Notes: generated by a model not told the origin, from the letters alone. DNA of 64,000 nt from Sediminitomix flava (GCF_003149185.1 NZ_QGDO01000002.1:186001-250000), one strand, 5' to 3'. Shown: positions 26,593-36,834, numbered from the stretch's first letter. A program made the numbers and translations.

Positions 26593-28851
26593 TTAAGCTT
26601 TTATTTTCACCTTTACTGACTTTGAAGCCGGTGTATGACTTGCTCTTGCTATTTCAGTAATTGGAATTAGAGGATTGCATTCTGGAAAATAAGTTGCCAA
26701 ACACTTTCTCGGAATATCATAAGGTATGATACTAAGGCTATCTACTTCTCTTCTTTTCCCTTCGTATTCGTTGAATAAAGTGATTTTTTGTTCCTTTTTC
26801 AGACCAAGCTCATTCATATCTTCTTTATTCATAAAGATAATTTTACGACTATTGTGTACACCTCTATATCGATCATTAAGACCATAGATCGTGGTATTGA
26901 ATTGGTCATGTGATCGGATAGTCATCATCATAAATTCATCAGCTGATAACTTGACTTCTGACAATGCGTTGATCGTGAATTTTGCTTTTTTGGTATCGGT
27001 ATTGAACACGCCTTCTCTAGCGCCATTTGGTAAGGCAAATCCACTCGATCGTTCGATCTTTTCATTGTATTCCTCAAAGCCTTTGATCGTTTGAGAAATC
27101 AACTTTCGTATATTATTATAGTCCCGAATCAATTCATCCCAATCTAGTTTTTCACTACCAAGCGTTTTCTTAGCAAGCCGAGCAATGATTGCGGGTTCAC
27201 TCATCAAAGTATCAGAAGGTGGATTAATCATCCCTTGAGAAGTATGAACCACACCCATCGAATTCTCAACAGTGACCAACTGTGGTTTTCCTTGCTCTAA
27301 TAATTTATCGGTACGTCCTAGCGTCGGTAGAATGACTCCGATATCGCCATGCACCAAGTGAGAACGATTAAGTTTGTTAGATACATGCACCGTCATTTTA
27401 CAATTTTGGAGAGCTTGAGCTGTAAATGCCGTATCTGGTGCTGCTGGTAAAAAATTCCCTCCCATTGCAAAAAATACTTTTCCTTTCTCTTCGTGCATTG
27501 CTTCAATTGCCTCCACTACATTATAACCTGCTTGTTTAGGAGGTATAAAACCAAAACGCTCAGCTAGTTTATCAAGTAATGCTTTTGAGGGCCTTTCGTG
27601 GATTCCCATTGTCCGATCTCCTTGAACATTACTATGCCCTCTCACCGGACAAGTACCTGCCCCTTTTTTACCCACACTACCTTTCAGAAGTAAAAGGTTA
27701 ACTATTTCCCGAATATTATCTACAGCATTTACATGTTGAGTCAGCCCCATTGCCCAACAAGCAATTATTTTGTTGGAAGAAGAAAGTAAATCCAATAGTT
27801 GTTCTACCATCTCTAACTCTAAACCTGTTCTTTCTATCAATTCATGATAATCATAGTTTGAAAGCTCTTTTTCCAATTCTTCAAAACCACTTGTTTTGGA
27901 ATTGATAAATTCTTGATCGATGACTGAAGGTTCTATTTTTGATTTTTCTAATAAACCAATCAACAATGCTTTCAATAAAGCGACATCTTCATTAATATTA
28001 ATTTGAAGATATAAGTCTGTCAAATCTGTTCCGCCTTGAAGAACACCTTTTACAGTTTGCGGATTTTTAAAGTTGAGAAGACCAACCTCTTTTAAAGGAT
28101 TTATCGTTACTATTTTTGCGCCATTTTTCTTTGCTTTTTCTAATGCAGAAAGCATTCTCGGATGATTAGTTCCTGGGTTTTGTCCAACGATCAAAATAAC
28201 TTCAGCATGGTAAAGGTCATCAAGAGTTACAGAGCCTTTCCCAATCCCAAGCGTTTCTGAAAGTGCTACACCGCTAGATTCGTGACACATATTTGAGCAG
28301 TCTGGCAAATTATTCGTGCCATACATCCTCACAAAAAGCTGATATAAAAAAGCAGCCTCATTACTAGTTCGCCCCGAAGTATAAAATATAGCCTCATCAG
28401 GATTTGGTAAAGATTTCAACTCGGTTGCAATCATTTGAAAAGCCTTTTCCCAACTTATAGGTTGGTAATGCGATTCACCTTTTCTGATGACCATTGGGTG
28501 AGTCAATCGACCTTGATGCCCAAGCCAATAATCACCTTTATCCAACAGTTCGGCTACTGAATATTTCTCAAAAAAGCCCTCATTTGCTTTTTTATCCTGT
28601 GCTTCTTCTGCTATTGCTTTTACACCATTCTCACAATATTCTCCTAGTTTTGAACGGTCTTTAGGATCTGGCCAAGCACAACCTGGACAGTCTACACCAT
28701 CTTTCTGGTTGAGTTTATTTAATATCTTAAATGCTTTAGAAGGAGACATGGCTTTATTCGCCATTTTTAAGGCAATAAAAACCGCGTTCATTCCTGCAGC
28801 CGAATGTGGTACAGGCTTTATTGTTAGTTTTTTGGACTCTTGTGCTGACAT
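26593..28851 (-). CDS. FdhF/YdeP-type molybdopterin oxidoreductase
   Basis: 752 residues. The N-terminal DCPGCAWPDP with a later Cys (GEYCENGVKA) is the YdeP hallmark. Then come FYTSGRTSNEAAFLYQLFVR, SNMCHESSGVALSETLGIG and VGQNPGTNHPRML (bis-MGD binding, cysteine ligand region), and a C-terminal molydopterin dinucleotide-binding domain (MMTIRSHDQFNTTIYGLNDR; HNSRKIIFMNKEDM). It is a soluble, cytoplasmic formate dehydrogenase-like protein whose substrate is not established in the family; E. coli YdeP is linked to acid resistance. Monocistronic here, with no FdhD or cofactor genes alongside. Confidence 0.9.
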   Translation of the reverse strand: MSAQESKKLTIKPVPHSAAGMNAVFIALKMANKAMSPSKAFKILNKLNQKDGVDCPGCAWPDPKDRSKLGEYCENGVKAIAEEAQDKKANEGFFEKYSVAELLDKGDYWLGHQGRLTHPMVIRKGESHYQPISWEKAFQMIATELKSLPNPDEAIFYTSGRTSNEAAFLYQLFVRMYGTNNLPDCSNMCHESSGVALSETLGIGKGSVTLDDLYHAEVILIVGQNPGTNHPRMLSALEKAKKNGAKIVTINPLKEVGLLNFKNPQTVKGVLQGGTDLTDLYLQININEDVALLKALLIGLLEKSKIEPSVIDQEFINSKTSGFEELEKELSNYDYHELIERTGLELEMVEQLLDLLSSSNKIIACWAMGLTQHVNAVDNIREIVNLLLLKGSVGKKGAGTCPVRGHSNVQGDRTMGIHERPSKALLDKLAERFGFIPPKQAGYNVVEAIEAMHEEKGKVFFAMGGNFLPAAPDTAFTAQALQNCKMTVHVSNKLNRSHLVHGDIGVILPTLGRTDKLLEQGKPQLVTVENSMGVVHTSQGMINPPSDTLMSEPAIIARLAKKTLGSEKLDWDELIRDYNNIRKLISQTIKGFEEYNEKIERSSGFALPNGAREGVFNTDTKKAKFTINALSEVKLSADEFMMMTIRSHDQFNTTIYGLNDRYRGVHNSRKIIFMNKEDMNELGLKKEQKITLFNEYEGKRREVDSLSIIPYDIPRKCLATYFPECNPLIPITEIARASHTPASKSVKVKIKA

Positions 28852-29020
28852 AAAAAATTGAGTTAGTTTCTTCTCAAATTAGGAAAAATCGAGGGGAAAG
28901 ACGAATGCTCGATTCGCTGTTTAATCCTCTATTTTAGCAACACAACTTACACTCATTCTTATTTCTTGAATCTAAGCACTTGGATTCATGTTTTTGAGCA
29001 CGAAAACAAATGCTAAGCTC

Positions 29021-29893
29021 ATGACTAAACTTCTAAAACTACTAATCTCAACTTTTCTATTAATTGGCTTTATGGCTTGTGACGATGATGAGAATGTAAA
29101 TGTTACTAATACTCCCACACCCAATACAATAAACGATAGCGGTTGCTTTCTAATCAGTACACAAACCGATTCTATTATTTCTACTTTTGAATATATGGAC
29201 AGTCTGCTTGTCCTAACAATTGTGTCAGATTCCTCAACTTTAGACGATCCTACAGATGATGTCTTTGTAGAATATTTCTATGATGCGGAAAACAGACTCC
29301 AATTACAAAGAATAACCACTACGATAGAAGGTGACACTGTCGGTTTTATAGAAAGAGAGTATATGTATGACAGCTCACGCCTAATTATGTCAACTAGCTT
29401 CATCATTGATAGTCTAGATAATCGATTACTTCTCACAAAACAGAATTACGAGTATACAGAAGATCGTGTCACTCGAATCTCTACTCTTGATTCACTTTTC
29501 ACAGATTCTCTTACTGAAAGTAGTTTTATTGAATTGGAGTGGTTAGATGGAAATGTTATTACAGAAAGAGAGTTTACAAACATCCCCATCATTGGAGGTA
29601 CAAATCTTTCTTCCGAAACTTTCTACACTTATTCGGACTCCTTAAACTTTACCTTTGGTAGCGACTTCGCGGTAGAAGCCCTTTCAACTCCCAACTTGAG
29701 TAAAAACCTATTAATCAGAAGTGAAACAAATAGTATCAATTTTATAGACACCTTAGTGTTCACTACTGATTATGAATATGAATTCAATGATAAAGGACTA
29801 CCTAGTAAAGAGACGGTTCTTGAAAGCAGTATTTTTGACATTGACTCTGTCACTACAATAATCACCACATTTGAATACGAATGTGAAGACTAA
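29021..29893 (+). CDS. Lipoprotein with YD-like repeats, unknown
   Basis: 290 residues from ATG 29021 (an upstream in-frame ATG at 28988 adds 11 residues before a normal signal peptide and is less likely). Lipobox GFMAC. The mature protein is acidic and shows repeated strands of the type YFYDAENRLQLQRITT, YEYTEDRVTRISTLDS and YEYEFNDKGLPSKETV, spaced about 50-90 residues apart, as in DUF4595-like Bacteroidota proteins. Function unknown. Only two non-signal Cys are visible, one near each end of the domain, so a disulfide is possible. Confidence 0.65.
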   Translation: MTKLLKLLISTFLLIGFMACDDDENVNVTNTPTPNTINDSGCFLISTQTDSIISTFEYMDSLLVLTIVSDSSTLDDPTDDVFVEYFYDAENRLQLQRITTTIEGDTVGFIEREYMYDSSRLIMSTSFIIDSLDNRLLLTKQNYEYTEDRVTRISTLDSLFTDSLTESSFIELEWLDGNVITEREFTNIPIIGGTNLSSETFYTYSDSLNFTFGSDFAVEALSTPNLSKNLLIRSETNSINFIDTLVFTTDYEYEFNDKGLPSKETVLESSIFDIDSVTTIITTFEYECED

Positions 29894-29901
29894 ACAACAG
29901 C

Positions 29902-29940
29902 TAAAGCTCTTCGATCAAATTCGGGGAGCTTTACTTTTAA
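29902..29940 (+). terminator. Weak terminator after YD-like lipoprotein
   Basis: TAAAGCTC pairs with GAGCTTTA around a 16-base loop, followed by CTTTTAAT. Confidence 0.45.
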
Positions 29941-30016
29941 TCAAATAGATTTGCTGAATTCCTTTTTTGTGTAAGTTAACTTCTACATAGTAAAAAAATC
30001 TAAGTCTGTTCTACTT

Positions 30017-30024
30017 TAATTTTG
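30017..30024 (+). promoter_or_regulatory. Candidate -7 box for the SpoIIE phosphatase gene
   Basis: TAATTTTG, 25 bases before the ATG. No clear TTTG at the expected -33 distance. Confidence 0.35.
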
Positions 30025-30048
30025 TAGTTAGTAGAAATCGACCTTAGT

Positions 30049-31728
30049 ATGAATAACCTAGTTAATAACCCTAAGAAAAAACTTACTCTCTCTTACGTAG
30101 TCGCACTGAGCTTTGTCGCTATTCTTAGTATTTCCTCTCAACTTATCATAAGAAATGTATTGGGAGATCAGAAAGAAGATAGCCGTGTTATCAATATATC
30201 TGGTAGACAACGAATGTTGAGCCAAAAAATCAGTAAGCTTGTCTTACAACTTCATACTGCCAAAAATGAAGCAGACTATGCAAGCCTTCTCGATACATTT
30301 AATAATATCATTCACCTTTGGAAATCATCTCACTTAGGGCTACTCCATAGAGATTCCTTACTCAATCTGGGTGGAGATAACAGCCCCGTTATCTTGAAAT
30401 ACTTTGAAGAGTTAGAACCACATTACATCGTTTTTGATCAAGCCACTACTCAAATCGCTGAGAGTAAATTTGGCGATGACATTTCGGAAGCTGTACAAAA
30501 TATCTTAGCTCATGAAGATCGCTTCCTAACCATCATGAATACCATTACTTTCCAATATGATAAAGAATCGGCACTCAGAGTAAAAGAAGTAGAGAACCTA
30601 GAACTGATTCTCCTTTCCATAACTATCTTCTGCTTATTTCTTGAAGCCCTTGTAATATTTAGACCAGCTGTAAATGCTATTTCTCGCTACATGACCTTAC
30701 TTCAAGATCAAAATAAAGAACTTGAAGAAGCACATCAGGAAGTGATATTGAGCAATGAGCAAAAGAAAAAAGTACAAGATGACCTTATCAAAACATTAAG
30801 AGAAAACCATAATTTACAACTACACGCCAACCAACGTCTTGAAGAGGAAATTCTAGCTCGAACTGAGCAAATCAGAGAACAACATCATGATATTGTTCAG
30901 AAAAGTGAAGCGCTTGAACAGCAGAATGAAAAAATTACAGAACAGAATCAACAACTCGGAAAACTCTACAAGAAAGTAACTCAGAGTATCAATTATGCCA
31001 AAAAGATTCAGCAGGCTACGGTACTCAACCGAGATCGTGTTATTTCTGAATTTGATGATGGCTTTATTATGAATGAAGCTAGGGATATTATCTCTGGAGA
31101 TTTTTATTGGTTCCATCAAACACCACAATACAAATTCATTATTCTGTCAGATTGTACAGGACATGGTGTACCAGCAGCTTTTATGACGGTTATCGGTAAC
31201 GCAATGCTGAATGAAATCATCATTAGCAATCAAATCCATGAACCTGATCTTATTCTTAAAGCATTGGATCAGAAACTATATGAATTCCTCAATACCAAAA
31301 GTCATGAGAAACTAAGAGACGGAATGGACATTGCGGTTGTGAGGATAGATGAAGAAGCTAAAAAGATACGATTTTCAGGGGCTAAAAGGCCACTTGTTAT
31401 TCGTAATCAAAAAAATGAAATAGAAGTCCATAAAGGAAGTCTTACCACGATTGGTTATATCCCTAAAAAAGAAAATAAGTCTTTCACCAAACAAAACATT
31501 CCATTCCAAAAAGGAGACCAAATCTACCTATTCAGCGATGGATATCAAGACCAGTTTGGAGGCGTAGATGATAGTCGTTTTCAAAAGAGCAAAATGATTA
31601 ATATGCTGAAGGAAATGGAATTTAGAGATATGAAGATGCAAGAAAATGTCATCAGATACCAATTCTTCAGTTGGAAAGGAGGAAAAGCCCAAACAGATGA
31701 TGTACTATTCATTGGCCTCCAATTATAA
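30049..31728 (+). CDS. Membrane sensor PP2C (SpoIIE-type) serine phosphatase
   Basis: 559 residues. TM helices at about 16-34 and 185-205 bracket a periplasmic PilJ/NarX-type sensor domain (SGRQRMLSQKISKLVLQL, the type IV pili MCP N-terminal motif). A long coiled-coil follows (about 220-320, QNEKITEQNQQLGKLYKKV). The C-terminal SpoIIE phosphatase domain has metal-ligand motifs GDFYWF, LSDCTGHGVPAAFM, DGMDIAVVRID and FSDGYQDQFGG. It probably dephosphorylates an anti-sigma-factor antagonist or another partner in response to a periplasmic signal. No STAS or anti-sigma gene is adjacent. Similar C-termini are common in Cytophagales. Confidence 0.9.
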   Translation: MNNLVNNPKKKLTLSYVVALSFVAILSISSQLIIRNVLGDQKEDSRVINISGRQRMLSQKISKLVLQLHTAKNEADYASLLDTFNNIIHLWKSSHLGLLHRDSLLNLGGDNSPVILKYFEELEPHYIVFDQATTQIAESKFGDDISEAVQNILAHEDRFLTIMNTITFQYDKESALRVKEVENLELILLSITIFCLFLEALVIFRPAVNAISRYMTLLQDQNKELEEAHQEVILSNEQKKKVQDDLIKTLRENHNLQLHANQRLEEEILARTEQIREQHHDIVQKSEALEQQNEKITEQNQQLGKLYKKVTQSINYAKKIQQATVLNRDRVISEFDDGFIMNEARDIISGDFYWFHQTPQYKFIILSDCTGHGVPAAFMTVIGNAMLNEIIISNQIHEPDLILKALDQKLYEFLNTKSHEKLRDGMDIAVVRIDEEAKKIRFSGAKRPLVIRNQKNEIEVHKGSLTTIGYIPKKENKSFTKQNIPFQKGDQIYLFSDGYQDQFGGVDDSRFQKSKMINMLKEMEFRDMKMQENVIRYQFFSWKGGKAQTDDVLFIGLQL

Positions 31729-31732
31729 AAAA

Positions 31733-31768
31733 AACAGCCCACTAAAAATGGAATCTATTGGGCTGTTT
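31733..31768 (+). terminator. Bidirectional terminator
   Basis: AACAGCCCA pairs with TGGGCTGTT. A8 precedes it and T-rich DNA follows, serving the two convergent genes. Confidence 0.75.
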
Positions 31769-31772
31769 TATT

Positions 31773-32942
31773 CTAAATAAATTGAGAAACTAGAAATAAG
31801 TAATGTGCAATAACTCCCGCACACAATCCTCCAACAGTATGAGCAATCAATGCTTTTGAGGTCAGTTCTCTATGTCCTAAAGTATCTAACATAGCGGTAT
31901 GTGTACTCAAATAGCCACTCCAGCACATTCCCATCGCAGTAAAGACCGCAATTTCGTTTCCTGTAATCATATTTTGAGCTACAAATGACTTCAGAATAGA
32001 TAATGCAGCACCAACAGCACCCAAACTTGTTATAGGAAAGGCGATTAATTCCCCATGTTCAAAACCAAACAAGAACTTAAATAAGAAGGAAAACTTACCT
32101 GCTATCCAAGGTAAAACAGGAACGCCTTCATAAGCTAACCCTTGATAACCAATGGCACTATCTTGTGGACCATTCGTAAACATCATAACCATTGTACTAA
32201 TCACCAAAACTCCCGGTATGATAGCCAAGCCCAGATCAACACCATTCTTCCCACCGTCTAAGATTGCATTTATGGTTCTCAAAAAAACTCCTCCTTCAGA
32301 CTTGAAAGAAACAGGTAATGCTTTTACATGCTCTGGTGTAGCTCCATTTTCTTGAGTTGTTTCATCTTTGCTAAAAACATCTCTCAATAGATATTGCACT
32401 AACCTCGTTGAAATGATCGAACCAAAAACAGCTCCTACCAAACCAATCATGGCTGCTCCAAAATAACCAAAACCAATCATGTAAGTTATCACGATCAATC
32501 CCATTCCAAACGCAGTACCAAAGTTTGTCAATGAAAGCAACTCAGACTTGGTGAAATACTTGCTAAAACTTTTATCCTTTGCTAGGCTAATAATTGCAGG
32601 ATTATCTGAAAGGAAAGTCATCACCCCAGCCAATGCGGCAACTCCAGGAAGTCCAAATAAAGGACGCATAAGTGGGGCAAGAACTAATTCCAATAATCGT
32701 ATTACTCCAAACTCTACGAACAACTTACCTAAGGCTCCAGACAATACCGTAATCCCCATAATATAGAACACGGTATTGGTAAGTAAATCCCATGCGGAAT
32801 TCATCAAGGTCTGTAAAAGATTGGCGGCTCCCATTTTGTTTGCTAAAAAGCCAAACACACCAAAAAATACAATCAAAAAAATAAACGCCTCATATCTACG
32901 GTTCTTTATGAAATCTTTCTTTACTCTTTCTAAAGCAGTCAT
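31773..32942 (-). CDS. Nucleoside-recognition (Gate) domain membrane protein, CD0519/CD1768-like
   Basis: 389 residues with about nine TM helices. Typical features are the FYIMGITVLSGALGKLF segment, GVMTFLSDNPAIISLAKDK and NFGTAFGMGLIVITYMIGFG, characteristic of the CD0519/CD1768 membrane-protein family, which carries the nucleoside recognition (Gate) domain also found in spore maturation proteins SpmA/B. The transported or sensed compound is not known. The gene is alone, convergent with the phosphatase gene. Confidence 0.8.
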   Translation of the reverse strand: MTALERVKKDFIKNRRYEAFIFLIVFFGVFGFLANKMGAANLLQTLMNSAWDLLTNTVFYIMGITVLSGALGKLFVEFGVIRLLELVLAPLMRPLFGLPGVAALAGVMTFLSDNPAIISLAKDKSFSKYFTKSELLSLTNFGTAFGMGLIVITYMIGFGYFGAAMIGLVGAVFGSIISTRLVQYLLRDVFSKDETTQENGATPEHVKALPVSFKSEGGVFLRTINAILDGGKNGVDLGLAIIPGVLVISTMVMMFTNGPQDSAIGYQGLAYEGVPVLPWIAGKFSFLFKFLFGFEHGELIAFPITSLGAVGAALSILKSFVAQNMITGNEIAVFTAMGMCWSGYLSTHTAMLDTLGHRELTSKALIAHTVGGLCAGVIAHYLFLVSQFI

Positions 32943-33185
32943 CGCAATACTCTCAAACTATAATTCAATATGATTAAAAATTCAGTCCTCTACGCAGGAC
33001 CCTCTACACTGATTTCAAAGCTTATAATCAGCTGCCCAAAAGTTGAATTTTATAGTTAAATGAGTGCAATCTGTTTAATCTTGATAAGGAATATTTAGAT
33101 TCCTTTTGAAACCTCACCTACCCATCATCAAAAGGATATAACCTCAAACGATATATTCTATATGAGTTGTACTTCTCCTCAAGTA

Positions 33186-33225
33186 TAAAAAACCGGATCT
33201 CCTTATTCCAAAGAGAGCCGGCTTT
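33186..33225 (-). terminator. Terminator of the large M48 gene
   Basis: AGCCGGCTCTC (minus strand) pairs imperfectly with GAGATCCGGT and is followed by T6. Confidence 0.6.
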
Positions 33226-33245
33226 TACTTAAATCATATTTCAGG

Positions 33246-35309
33246 TTAGGCATTTACTACCTTATCTTTTTCTAAGCCAATTTGGTAGGTCAATAAATCT
33301 TGCTTCAAAGTAAAAAATGCTCGAGATAGAACATACATATACTGATGCATTGCTGTAAACAAGATTTGTAAATGATCATCTCGATATTGTTCACCGATAA
33401 AATAAATCCAATTTTTGGAAATATACTTTTCAAGATCTGTTTTTACTTCTTCAGTAAGAATTCCCTTAAGACTTTCATCAGCTAACAATTCTTCAATATT
33501 AGCTTTCAAAATTTTCTCTAAAGGCTTGATGCCTCTGAAATTACTTTCTATTTCCTCAAATGGAGTTGTATAATTGATAAACTGAACAGCTTCACTCAAT
33601 CTATTATAAATATCCTCTTTTGCTTCTAACGACTTATCAAACTCAAAATAACGTGTATACTTCTCCTTTAATACTGAAGACGAGTTATCCTCTGCTTCTA
33701 ATGACCTAAAGTAACTATATACATTTTTATCAATTTGCTCGATTTTCGTTTTTAAATCCTCCAATTCTTGAGACAGAATTACGATCAAGGATTCACAATC
33801 CTTCTTGGTATACTTTATTCCATCATAATCAAAAGATTTAATGTCTATACCCCCTAGTGAAATTTGTCTGATACCTTCAAGATCATTTGAAAGTCCAATA
33901 AAGTGATAGACCAAATTACAGTTATCTTGACTAAACAGATCTTCAATAACTTCCTGTCTTTTGGAAATATCATCTAAATCAAAAGCTGTCGGATTTTTAT
34001 CATCATAATAGCCATTATAGCGTTTATCGAATGAACTCTCCAAAAACTCTTTTTCAAAGGAAGTTTTGAACTCGTTAAGATCAAGTACTTTTACACTACC
34101 TTGATATGCTACAGTTTCAAAAATACGTTTTGTCAGTTCTTTCTGTGTCTTTTCGATATCAACAAACAATACTTCAGCGTCACGATCTAAGGCATTATCA
34201 TATTGAATTCCTAAGTGTTGTAAACGCTCCACACGTTCTTCTAAGCTAGGATGTGAAGCCCACTGATCCTTGATAACCAATTTTGATTTATTGTATTTAT
34301 TCATATCAGATAAATGCACTTGTGGTAAGTTCTTCACAAAACTCAGCTGACTCTCTTTTGCATAAAAATGTACAAGTGCCCTTTGTTCCTGATAAATATT
34401 CTGACTCTTGAAATTGTCTTTAAAATGTCGTTCATAATAGTTGAACACTTCAGTATAGGCATGTTCAGCCAAAGACATTCGCATCAAGGAATTTTGCAAA
34501 GGTTCTCCACCACAAACATGTGCTGCAATTTCATCTGCATGAAACTCCATTTCTCTTGAAAGTGCCATGTAATTCAAGTTCACAAAAGTATACATCTTTT
34601 GAAGCACCCACTGAATTCCATTCACAATCTTAACGGCAATGAGCACAAAGATGGAGAAGTAGTTACTAATCTCTGCCCAAGTCTGAATCATACGATCAAA
34701 TGATTCATTTTCATAGAGCATATTATAAATTACTTGATTAACATTAAACACATAGCTCCCCACTTTCATGGTTCTTTGTGAAAAATGTCCAAACTCATGC
34801 GCAAGAATCGCTTTCAACTCTGTTTCCGTTACGGTATTCACTAGCCCTAACCCTATTTGTAAATTCTTTCGGATTGGTAGAAACATACTCCAAAAACTAG
34901 AATCATAAAATACAGAGGCATTTACATCTGAGGATAGATAGACTTTCTTAGGAAAGGTCGTTCCTACTTCGGTCACAATCTCTTGAAGAACCTCAAAAAG
35001 CTTAGGCTCTTGCTTTGCTGTAATTCTGACCAAATGAGACCGGTCTACTTTATGAGATTTAAATATAAATTTTAGGAGAAAAATCAAGACCATCAGACCC
35101 ACACTTGCCAATCCTAATCCTAAAAGTATCGTTAGAAGTCCTGGACGAACCGCTATTAACATGAACCCTCCTGTCACACAAAGCGCAGTAAGACCAACAG
35201 CTAATACGATAAGAAATAAATACACTATAACGAAAAGAGCAATAGAGACAATTGATTTGGAAGCTTGTTTCTTGAAGGTCTCAGAAACTTGCACTTGATC
35301 TTTTAACAT
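33246..35309 (-). CDS. Large M48 family metalloprotease
   Basis: 687 residues. Two N-terminal TM helices (about 22-50 and 52-80) precede a peptidase domain with zinc motif HEFGH at residues 171-175 (AILAHEFGHFSQRTMKVG) and third ligand Glu in ALSREMEFHADEIAAHV. A long C-terminal helical region (about 370-687) has no recognised domain. The layout resembles HtpX/CAAX-protease-like M48 proteins of Bacteroidota, which are integral membrane proteases with likely quality-control roles. It is a second, unrelated-looking M48 gene in the window. Confidence 0.88.
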   Translation of the reverse strand: MLKDQVQVSETFKKQASKSIVSIALFVIVYLFLIVLAVGLTALCVTGGFMLIAVRPGLLTILLGLGLASVGLMVLIFLLKFIFKSHKVDRSHLVRITAKQEPKLFEVLQEIVTEVGTTFPKKVYLSSDVNASVFYDSSFWSMFLPIRKNLQIGLGLVNTVTETELKAILAHEFGHFSQRTMKVGSYVFNVNQVIYNMLYENESFDRMIQTWAEISNYFSIFVLIAVKIVNGIQWVLQKMYTFVNLNYMALSREMEFHADEIAAHVCGGEPLQNSLMRMSLAEHAYTEVFNYYERHFKDNFKSQNIYQEQRALVHFYAKESQLSFVKNLPQVHLSDMNKYNKSKLVIKDQWASHPSLEERVERLQHLGIQYDNALDRDAEVLFVDIEKTQKELTKRIFETVAYQGSVKVLDLNEFKTSFEKEFLESSFDKRYNGYYDDKNPTAFDLDDISKRQEVIEDLFSQDNCNLVYHFIGLSNDLEGIRQISLGGIDIKSFDYDGIKYTKKDCESLIVILSQELEDLKTKIEQIDKNVYSYFRSLEAEDNSSSVLKEKYTRYFEFDKSLEAKEDIYNRLSEAVQFINYTTPFEEIESNFRGIKPLEKILKANIEELLADESLKGILTEEVKTDLEKYISKNWIYFIGEQYRDDHLQILFTAMHQYMYVLSRAFFTLKQDLLTYQIGLEKDKVVNA

Positions 35310-35509
35310 AATCGTAAGAAATGAAAAAATAAATGAGACATTAAAAAGTTAAAGTATAAATATAATTAAATCAAAAATATACTACTCGCCAATAAATTAG
35401 TCTGTTATTTATATATTGAAACTAAACTTTAATCTTAATAAGAAGTAGAATAGTCATTTCATCTTTTTTCTTGCCTAAAGTTCTTATCAAATGCTTAAGT
35501 CTAATCTTT

Positions 35510-36385
35510 ATGAAATTTTTTTTAACTCTAACCTTATCGATTAGTTATTCTTCTTTTTTATTTGCTCAAGAATCAAAATTGATCGATGAAGCTAATCTAG
35601 TCAAAATCAATATTATTGATCAGCAGAACTTTAATTATGAATGGGTTTGTGAATATTCATATGAAATTCTTAAATCAGAGGAAACGTTTGAGTTATTTTT
35701 ACAGGCAAAGAAAAGTTATCCATTCGGGTATGACAGTACTTTCAGTCAATTAGGTTATATTAAATTAGCTAATAGCGTTATTAGTAGACAACGAAAAGAG
35801 TGGTTTGATATAATTGAATTTAAACCATCTGATAAAAGGGTAAAAGTGGATAACATCGATAAGTCTATCATTTATAAATTGATAGATGAAATAAACAACA
35901 ACGACACTAGACATCCATTTATGATCCTAAATCGACTTGGAATGGATTCTGTATGGATTGATAAGAATGCTGAAAGGTTATTTGATACATATAAACCTAA
36001 TCATCAAGATGACGCCATAGACAAAGCTTATTGTATTTCCTGTATTAAAGACAGCTTGAAAGCTGTTCGTTCAAGTCTTGCTTTCATTTCTCTCAAAAAC
36101 ACATATGATTATCCTAATGTGAAACTAGAATTCATCACTTCAAAGGATACCATAAAAGTAGTCACAGATTATCCTTATGATCTTTCATTACCATGGACGA
36201 TCAATGATTCAATCATCTCTTATAATCCTCAAATATCTCTTCTTTTAAGTCGTATATTACCTGCAAATCGATACTCGAATAAAGAACGTCTAGCAGGTAA
36301 TAAAGACCTTAAAGAACGATCTTTTGAAGAAGTTTTCATCAAAAGACTAATCCATAAATACTGTATAAATACAGAAGATCAATAG
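35510..36385 (+). CDS. Secreted protein of unknown function
   Basis: 291 residues from ATG 35510, which begins a good signal peptide (ends SFLFAQ); the longer frame from a TTG at 35471 places 13 extra residues before it and is unlikely. The mature protein is rich in Lys, Asp, Ile and Tyr, with a CISC pair (about residues 185-188) and long helical stretches. No domain recognised. It converges with the HxlR gene four bases away, with no terminator between them. Confidence 0.6.
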   Translation: MKFFLTLTLSISYSSFLFAQESKLIDEANLVKINIIDQQNFNYEWVCEYSYEILKSEETFELFLQAKKSYPFGYDSTFSQLGYIKLANSVISRQRKEWFDIIEFKPSDKRVKVDNIDKSIIYKLIDEINNNDTRHPFMILNRLGMDSVWIDKNAERLFDTYKPNHQDDAIDKAYCISCIKDSLKAVRSSLAFISLKNTYDYPNVKLEFITSKDTIKVVTDYPYDLSLPWTINDSIISYNPQISLLLSRILPANRYSNKERLAGNKDLKERSFEEVFIKRLIHKYCINTEDQ

Positions 36386-36389
36386 AAAA

Positions 36390-36779
36390 CTAACTTTCTA
36401 AATTTGACCTAATAGCAGCTATCACTTTTTCTCTATCCTGATCCACTTTCTCCATAAAACCTTCAGGGATATCTAAGTCTGCTTGATATTTATTTGACCA
36501 AACCATCATTTCCACTATGATTGGAATAAGGTCTAAGCCTTTTTCTGTCAAAGAATATTCTTTCTTGGTTCTAAGTTTCTCATACACTTTTGATGTAATA
36601 ACCCCGTTACTTTCCAATTGCTTTAATCTGTTGGACAGAATATTTGTTGCTATCCCCTCCTTTGAACTCAAGAAATCTTTATAAAATTTTTTGCCTTGTA
36701 TCAGATCCCGAATCACTAATAAAGTCCATTTATCACCGAAAAAATCTAATGCATAACTAATTGGGCAGTCTGATCTCAT
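36390..36779 (-). CDS. HxlR-family transcriptional regulator
   Basis: 129 residues with the HxlR winged helix: CPISYALDFFGDKWTLLVIR, KFYKDFLSSKEGIATNILSNR (recognition helix) and YSLTEKGLDLIPI. Cys5 is at the position used for redox sensing by some HxlR members, such as HypR. It is divergent from an NTF2-like gene, and two matching palindromes between them are likely operators, so it probably represses the neighbour and itself. The inducer is not identifiable. Confidence 0.92.
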   Translation of the reverse strand: MRSDCPISYALDFFGDKWTLLVIRDLIQGKKFYKDFLSSKEGIATNILSNRLKQLESNGVITSKVYEKLRTKKEYSLTEKGLDLIPIIVEMMVWSNKYQADLDIPEGFMEKVDQDREKVIAAIRSNLES

Positions 36780-36795
36780 AACTTTTTTATTTTAC

Positions 36796-36816
36796 TTACT
36801 TGCTTTTTGCAAGTAA
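36796..36816. promoter_or_regulatory. Palindromic operator candidate 1 (HxlR)
   Basis: TTACTTGC-TTTTT-GCAAGTAA is a perfect 8-base inverted repeat about its centre T, 17 bases upstream of the hxlR-type start codon. Confidence 0.6.
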
Positions 36817-36834
36817 ATGAATAATTTTACATTC

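Noticed and set aside
35372-35379. Promoter -7 box (TATTTTTG, minus strand) for the large M48 gene
   Set aside because: Matches TAnnTTTG only by lying in a long A/T run and has no -33 partner; too weak to list.
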